The translations under genes and the position numbers were made by a program. Below, in pieces: positions 5,255-9,445 of a stretch of DNA of 9,445 bases. The stretch is from NCBI GenBank assembly GCA_016201185.1, contig JACQDG010000311.1, positions 1-9,445 of the forward strand. The letters are read 5' to 3'. The notes under the pieces were generated by a model. The model did not search any database. It worked only from the letters and a program-made list of their open reading frames with translations, and was not told the DNA's origin. Every line of letters starts with the position of its first letter. The stretch's first letter is position 1. Source of the DNA: Acidobacteriota bacterium (lineage in GTDB: Bacteria > Acidobacteriota > Terriglobia > Bryobacterales > JACQDG01).

Positions 5255-6625
5255 ATGTCCTTCAGCGCACAGAAGTTCATTGATCAGAACCGGGACCGGT
5301 TGCTGGAAGAGCTGTTTGAGTTTCTCCGCATCCCCAGCATCAGCACGCTGCCGGAGCACCGCCCCGATATCGACCGCGCCGCCCACTTCGTGGAATCGAG
5401 CCTGCTGGATGCGGGAATGGAGAATGTTGAGATCATCCCGACCGAGGGCCATCCGCTGGTCTACGCCGACTGGCTGCACGCGCCGGGCATTCCTACCGTG
5501 CTTTGTTACGGCCACTACGACGTCCAGCCGCCCGATCCGCTGGACCAGTGGGTTACCCAGCCGTTTGAGCCGGCGGTGCGAGACGGCAACATTTACGCCC
5601 GCGGCGCCGCCGACGACAAAGGGCAGATCTACATTCACTTCAAGGCCGTAGAAGCCCTGCGCAGCCTCTACGGCAGGCCGCCGGTGAACCTCAAGTTCCT
5701 CGTCGAAGGGGAAGAAGAAATCGGCGGAAAGTCGATCGCCATGTTCATTGCGGAAAACGGGGAAAAGCTGAAAGCCGACGTCGCCCTGGTGAGCGACACC
5801 GCCATGTATCAGCCAAACATGCCGACCCTCTGTATCGGCCTGCGGGGCCTGGTTTACATGGAATGGGAAGCCACGGGTCCGGCCCGTGACCTGCATTCCG
5901 GCCTTTACGGCGGCGCGGCGCCCAACCCCGTCTTCGGCCTGGTGGAGCTGCTTTCCAAGGCCAAGGACGCTGGCGGGGTGATCCAGATTCCCGGCGTCTA
6001 CGACGACGTGAAGGCGCCCGCCCCGGCGGAACTCGAAAGCTGGGCCCGGCTTCCGTTCGATGAAAAGGAATTCCTGGCCAGGGAAGTCGGCTCGACGGCG
6101 CTGACCGGCGAGAAGGGCTACAGCGTGTTCCACCGCACCTGGGCGCGGCCCACCTTGGAGGTGCACGGGATCGCCGGCGGGTTTACGGGAGCCGGCGCGA
6201 AGACGGTGATTCCCACTCAGGCCACGGCCAAGGTCAGCCTGCGGTTGGTGCCGGAGCAGGACCCGGAAAAGATCATCCGGCAGGTGCGTGACTTCGTGAA
6301 AGCTAACACGCCGGCCGGTATCCAGGTCCAGGTACGGGTGCTCAGTGCGGCCCCGGCTACCCTTGTGGATCCAGACGACGCCGCCATCCGCGTCGCGGCG
6401 GAGGCCTTCGGCGAAGTCTTCGGTCAGCCGACTGTCTTCATCCGCTCCGGCGGCTCCATTCCAGTAGTCGGCGATTTCGCTCGCCACCTGAGTATGCCGA
6501 CCGTGATGATGGGCTTCGGCTTGCCGGACGACGGACTGCACTCCCCCAACGAAAAGTTCTGCCTGGAAAACTACTACAAGGGCATTCTGGCAGTGGTCCA
6601 TTTCCTGGAGAAGCTGGCGGCGTGA
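5255..6625 (+). CDS. M20 family metallo-dipeptidase
   Basis: A 456-residue cytoplasmic dinuclear-zinc peptidase of the M20 dipeptidase/carnosinase-like group, hydrolysing dipeptides or related amide bonds. The set of active-site motifs is complete: GHYDVQP with ligand His87 and Asp89, RGAADDKG with bridging Asp120, EGEEEIGG with general base Glu154 and ligand Glu155, SDT with Asp181, and HSPNE with His429. The lid/dimerisation domain lies between about residues 190 and 310 and includes DLHSGLYGG (His214), typical of this clade. No signal peptide is visible. ATG 5255 is preferred over ATG 5246, because the latter lies inside the TATAAT box and would be outside the predicted transcript. A perfect short hairpin begins at its stop codon. 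Exact substrate cannot be told; annotations such as carnosinase or succinyl-diaminopimelate desuccinylase would be guesses. Confidence 0.94.
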   Translation: MSFSAQKFIDQNRDRLLEELFEFLRIPSISTLPEHRPDIDRAAHFVESSLLDAGMENVEIIPTEGHPLVYADWLHAPGIPTVLCYGHYDVQPPDPLDQWVTQPFEPAVRDGNIYARGAADDKGQIYIHFKAVEALRSLYGRPPVNLKFLVEGEEEIGGKSIAMFIAENGEKLKADVALVSDTAMYQPNMPTLCIGLRGLVYMEWEATGPARDLHSGLYGGAAPNPVFGLVELLSKAKDAGGVIQIPGVYDDVKAPAPAELESWARLPFDEKEFLAREVGSTALTGEKGYSVFHRTWARPTLEVHGIAGGFTGAGAKTVIPTQATAKVSLRLVPEQDPEKIIRQVRDFVKANTPAGIQVQVRVLSAAPATLVDPDDAAIRVAAEAFGEVFGQPTVFIRSGGSIPVVGDFARHLSMPTVMMGFGLPDDGLHSPNEKFCLENYYKGILAVVHFLEKLAA

Positions 6626-6638
6626 GCCTGAGCTCACG
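6621..6638 (+). terminator. Hairpin at the stop codon of the M20 gene
   Basis: CGTGAGC (6621-6627) and GCTCACG (6632-6638) form a perfect 7-bp stem with a CTGA tetraloop; the TGA stop (6623-6625) lies in the left arm. No T-run follows, so an intrinsic terminator is not supported. It could modulate read-through or 3' stability between the M20 gene and the gene at 6663, or be a protein-binding palindrome. Confidence 0.35.
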
Positions 6639-6662
6639 GCCTCCATCCACCGGTCCCCGGCT

Positions 6663-7580
6663 ATGACTCCAGCCGGACACTTGCTCTCCGGTTACCTGGT
6701 TGGAGAATGGGTCTCCAAAGGAAAGGCGCGGGCATGGATAATGGGCGCGGCGATCCTGGGCTCGATCGCCCCGGACTTTGACGTCGTCCTCGGCCTGCTG
6801 GGCGGGTGGTCCGGCGCCGGCGAGCATCGCGGCTTCACGCACTCCTTCCTGGCCGCGGCCGTGCTCGGCGGCCTGGCGGCGCTCGTGGCGCCCAAGCACC
6901 GGGGTCGGGTGTTCGTGGCGTGCGCCGGCGGCCTGGTGACGCACATCTTCTGGGACTGGCTGAATTTCTGGGGCGTTCGTCCGCTGTGGCCCTGGTTGCG
7001 CTCCTTCAGCGCCAACCTGCTGCACGAAGCGGATCTGCCGGCCGCGGGGATCCTCCTGGCCGCATCTTTACTGGTCTGGCGGGGCCGGCGCCGAGCGGCG
7101 GCGGTGTTACTGGCGACGTTGCTGCCGGCCTACCTGCTACTGCATTTCCGGTGGCGTGAGCACGCCCGCCAGTTAGCTCAAACCGAACTGGCCGGCCGCC
7201 GGGTGGCCGTCTACCCCACGAGCCGCCTCCGCTGTGGCTGGAGCGTGCTCTCGGCCGGGGAACGCGACATGGCCGTCGACTGCGTCCCTAGCCCCCTGGC
7301 AGCGCATCTGCGCCCTCTGCTTCGCGTGGCGATCCGCGACGATTTTTTCATCCGGGCCTCGATGCAATCGCCCATCGTGCAGGATTATCGCGAGCACACC
7401 TCGTTTCCTTACGCCGAGGTGGCGCCCGACGCAGACGGCGGGGCGCTGGTGTTGTGGCGCGACCTGCGCCTGGCGTTGGAAGAACGCGCCTCGGGCAATC
7501 CCACCGGCCTCCGGGTTCGTCTGGATGCTTCCGGAAAGATCGTCAGCGAGAAGCACCGCTGGTGGCTCAGCCTGTGGTGA
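6663..7580 (+). CDS. Membrane-bound metal-dependent hydrolase, YdjM/DUF457-like
   Basis: A 305-residue polytopic membrane protein. The N-terminal half has the signature of the YdjM (LexA-binding inner membrane hydrolase-like) family: P-A-G-H at 3-6, PDFD at 37-40, EHRGFTHS at 54-61, and H-I-F-W-D-W-L-N at 94-101. These histidines and aspartates would bind metal near the membrane. Hydrophobic segments cover about 25-48, 62-76, 83-100, 125-139 and 146-161. The C-terminal part (about 165-305) is soluble, without a motif I recognise, and longer than the minimal domain. The gap after the M20 gene is 37 bases with no Shine-Dalgarno and no -10-like hexamer near the ATG, so it probably depends on upstream transcription. 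It converges with the gene ending at 7602, only 21 bases apart. The natural substrate of the family is not established. Confidence 0.85.
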   Translation: MTPAGHLLSGYLVGEWVSKGKARAWIMGAAILGSIAPDFDVVLGLLGGWSGAGEHRGFTHSFLAAAVLGGLAALVAPKHRGRVFVACAGGLVTHIFWDWLNFWGVRPLWPWLRSFSANLLHEADLPAAGILLAASLLVWRGRRRAAAVLLATLLPAYLLLHFRWREHARQLAQTELAGRRVAVYPTSRLRCGWSVLSAGERDMAVDCVPSPLAAHLRPLLRVAIRDDFFIRASMQSPIVQDYREHTSFPYAEVAPDADGGALVLWRDLRLALEERASGNPTGLRVRLDASGKIVSEKHRWWLSLW

Positions 7581-7601
7581 GTGTTGTTGGTCTGCCGCGC
7601 C

Positions 7602-8807
7602 TCAATACGTCAGGGGATCGAACTGGGTGGCCTTCCGCTCGCCCGTGAAGCGGTTCGGCTTGTCTATCTCAATGACCCGCACCGTTGCGTGGGGACCGAG
7701 CCAGTTGGCTACCTGTCGGCCCACGGAAGCAAAGATGCGGGTCTCGGGATAAATCGGCACGCCCAGCTCCTGGTTGGACCAGCGGTCGATTTCCATCATG
7801 CCGTCCGGCTTGACGTACGGGCGAACCTCAGCGGGCAGCTCGGCGGCGCGCTTCGGATCGACGTACACCATGGCGTCCTTGATGTTACCGGAATAGAGCG
7901 AGAAGCCGAGGTAGGCGTCCCAGGCGCCGAACAGGGTCAGCAGAGGTAGGATCCCGAAGGCCACGCCGATCACTTTGGCGTACGTGTGGCTCCGCCAGAG
8001 GGTCCTCAAATCCCACCGGGCTTTGCCGGTGAACAGAATGACCAACAGCGCGATCATAGCCAGATTCCAGGGCCAGATGACGTAGTTCCAGCGCAGCGCC
8101 AGGGGACCCAGCCACAGGAGCAGCGTAGTGTGCATCAGAATCATGCACCCCACGGCGAGCCGGCGGGTCCGCGGGAACGCCAGCATGGCCCCGGAGAGGC
8201 ACTCGACCAGCGCCAGCAGCATGGCCGCCGGCCCGAGAGTCCGCGGCGCCAGCCAGGCCGGATTCAGGTGCAGGCGATCGAACATCGGCTCGAGCATCAA
8301 GCCCAGCACGACCACAAAGCCGTAGTTCAGCTTTTGAAATCCCGAGTAGAAGTATGTGCAGATCATGAGCAGCCGGCAGGGATGGAGGACGTTGGCCGTA
8401 GTCTGCTCGTCCCATTCCGCCGGGCGGTCCCACGGCAGCAGGAGCAGGGCGCCAAGCATGGCCGCGTATCCCACCAGCCAGGGCTGCCAGCGAGACTGGT
8501 CCAGCAGGGCGAGCACCGCCGCGAGCGCCAGAAACGATTTGATGAAGAATACGGGGCGGCGGAAAAAGATTCCGACTCCGGCCAGCGAAGCCAGCGCCAG
8601 GCCAAACAGGATGTAATCCAGGGGATAAGGCGGCTGCGGCAGCCACTGCCATACCGGCGTCATCGGAAAGAGGCGATGGCTGCTGAGCCACAGGCGGGGG
8701 CAGCATAACAGGCCGGCGAATGCGGCGGCAACGAGTGTGAACTCGAGCAGCGTGATCCGGCGGGATCGTCCCCTGGCGCGGGGCGGAGATTTCTTGTTGG
8801 GGCTCAC
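7602..8807 (-). CDS. Polytopic membrane protein, HTTM/gamma-carboxylase-like
   Basis: A 401-residue protein with a basic N-terminus (KKSPPRARGRSRR) and about eight to ten hydrophobic segments, near 20-36, 63-82, 88-104, 109-125, 143-172, 191-211, 216-235, 240-259 and 277-296. A soluble C-terminal tail of about 100 residues follows. The stretch C-R-L-L-M-I-C-T-Y-F-Y-S-G-F-Q-K-L-N (144-161) resembles the conserved Y-F-x-x-G-x-x-K-L-N segment of HTTM-domain proteins, the bacterial relatives of vitamin-K-dependent gamma-carboxylase; DoxX-like membrane proteins are an alternative. Catalytic activity cannot be inferred. The GTG start overlaps the nagA stop as GTGA, so translation is probably coupled to nagA in one minus-strand operon. 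No other start is better supported. Confidence 0.7.
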   Translation of the reverse strand: MSPNKKSPPRARGRSRRITLLEFTLVAAAFAGLLCCPRLWLSSHRLFPMTPVWQWLPQPPYPLDYILFGLALASLAGVGIFFRRPVFFIKSFLALAAVLALLDQSRWQPWLVGYAAMLGALLLLPWDRPAEWDEQTTANVLHPCRLLMICTYFYSGFQKLNYGFVVVLGLMLEPMFDRLHLNPAWLAPRTLGPAAMLLALVECLSGAMLAFPRTRRLAVGCMILMHTTLLLWLGPLALRWNYVIWPWNLAMIALLVILFTGKARWDLRTLWRSHTYAKVIGVAFGILPLLTLFGAWDAYLGFSLYSGNIKDAMVYVDPKRAAELPAEVRPYVKPDGMMEIDRWSNQELGVPIYPETRIFASVGRQVANWLGPHATVRVIEIDKPNRFTGERKATQFDPLTY

Positions 8808-9445
8808 GCCGCTTGCCCCGCCACGATCGTTTTCTCAACCGTGATGCGCGGAATCGATGGGTCGAATCGGAACAGCACCAGATCGGCCGAGTCGCCCGGG
8901 GCCAGAAAGCCGGCGCGGTCCGCCAGCCGCGCAGCGCGGGCGGGGTTTACCGTCGCCAGGCGGAGGGCCTGGGCCAGGCTCAGGCCGGCGAAGCGCATCA
9001 CGTTTTCCACGCCGCGGTCCATGCGCAAGGCGGAGCCGGCGAGCCGCTGGGTACCGGTGATTTGCACTCTATTTTCCGCCGTTAGCTCCATTTCTACACT
9101 GCCGATCCGGTAGCGGCCGGGCGGGCAGTTGGCCGCGGCCGTGGCGTCGGTAACCAGGACAGCTCGGCCCACCTGCTTGGCCCGCACGGCGCACTTCACG
9201 AAAGACGGCGGCAAGTGAATGCCATCCACGATCAGGCTGGCGTAAAGCTCGTCGGCGGCCATCTGCTCCCAGATGTAGTTGGGATGCCTCGGCAACACGG
9301 CGTGGGCGCCGTTGCCGAGATGCGTGGACATGGTGGCGCCGGCGCGAATAGCGTCGCGCACTTGCTCGGCCGTCGCCGCCGTGTGTCCCAGGCTCACCAC
9401 CACCTGGCGCTCGACCAGAAACTCAATCAGCGCCGTGGCCCCGGG
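8804..9445 (-). CDS. nagA: N-acetylglucosamine-6-phosphate deacetylase, C-terminal part (runs off right edge)
   Basis: The last 213 residues of a NagA-type amidohydrolase that deacetylates GlcNAc-6-phosphate to glucosamine-6-phosphate during amino-sugar and cell-wall recycling. The open frame continues to the window edge (P-G-A-T-A-L-I-E-F-L-V-E-R-Q), so the start lies outside. Visible motifs, numbered within the fragment: S-L-G-H-T with metal ligand His21, S-T-H-L-G-N with His42, V-D-G-I-H-L-P-P with substrate-binding His77, and L-V-T-D-A-T with catalytic Asp100. Near the end come the AxRLATVNPAR helix and the final A-P-G-D-S-A-D-L-V strand of amidohydrolases. THLGN replaces the more common THLFN. 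The stop TGA overlaps the GTG of the membrane-protein gene. A related amidohydrolase is possible, but the motif set favours NagA. Confidence 0.9.
   Translation of the reverse strand, partial: PGATALIEFLVERQVVVSLGHTAATAEQVRDAIRAGATMSTHLGNGAHAVLPRHPNYIWEQMAADELYASLIVDGIHLPPSFVKCAVRAKQVGRAVLVTDATAAANCPPGRYRIGSVEMELTAENRVQITGTQRLAGSALRMDRGVENVMRFAGLSLAQALRLATVNPARAARLADRAGFLAPGDSADLVLFRFDPSIPRITVEKTIVAGQAA

Noticed and set aside
4973..6646. Minus-strand frame of 557 codons opposite the M20 and hpt genes
   Set aside because: Long antisense frames are expected in GC-rich DNA. The sense strand encodes complete M20 and HPRT motif sets, and this translation has no recognisable domain.
1..9445. CRISPR array, tRNA/rRNA genes, insertion sequence or phage attachment site
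   Set aside because: No regularly spaced short repeats, no transposase or integrase coding, no terminal inverted repeats and no cloverleaf-like segment were recognised by eye. The only long repeat is the kinase duplication.

Overview
The window is GC-rich and densely coded. It looks like a chromosomal segment of an Acidobacteriota member, probably from the Solibacter/Bryobacter side. That guess rests on one gene style: a Hanks-type Ser/Thr kinase fused through a single membrane helix to PD40/TolB-like beta-propeller repeats, which acidobacterial genomes carry in many paralogous copies. It is inference from gene content, not a database match.

Layout. Positions 1-358 (minus strand) hold the N-terminal part of one such kinase, which runs off the left edge. 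Next come a small hicA-hicB toxin-antitoxin pair (473-892, plus) and a second, complete-length kinase-PD40 gene (944-3603, minus). The second kinase gene is broken by an apparent one-base deletion near 1843-1846. The N-terminal coding region and the promoter of the two kinases form a gap-free direct repeat (1-422 and 3246-3667, about 91% identical by hand count). hicAB therefore lies between two copies of a duplicated unit. Divergent from the second kinase, on the plus strand, are a fusion of a degenerate cytidylate-kinase-like domain to a PD-(D/E)xK-like nuclease domain (3659-4618), hypoxanthine phosphoribosyltransferase hpt (4654-5184), an M20 metallo-dipeptidase (5255-6625) and a YdjM/DUF457-type membrane metal-dependent hydrolase (6663-7580). 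Converging on these from the right edge (minus strand) are the 3' part of nagA (8804-9445) and, overlapping its stop by four bases, a polytopic membrane protein (7602-8807).

How it works together. The kinase is probably a membrane-anchored sensor or signalling protein with an external propeller. hpt works in purine salvage, the M20 enzyme in dipeptide breakdown, and NagA in amino-sugar recycling. These are mostly separate housekeeping functions and not one pathway. Three consecutive plus-strand genes (3659, 4654, 5255) have a -10-like hexamer ending 7-8 bases before the ATG and no Shine-Dalgarno sequence, which suggests leaderless mRNAs. The kinases have strong Shine-Dalgarno sequences that point to start codons 39 bases inside the longest open frames. 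The least conventional items are the kinase-like/nuclease-like fusion and the duplicated promoter now placed in front of hicAB.
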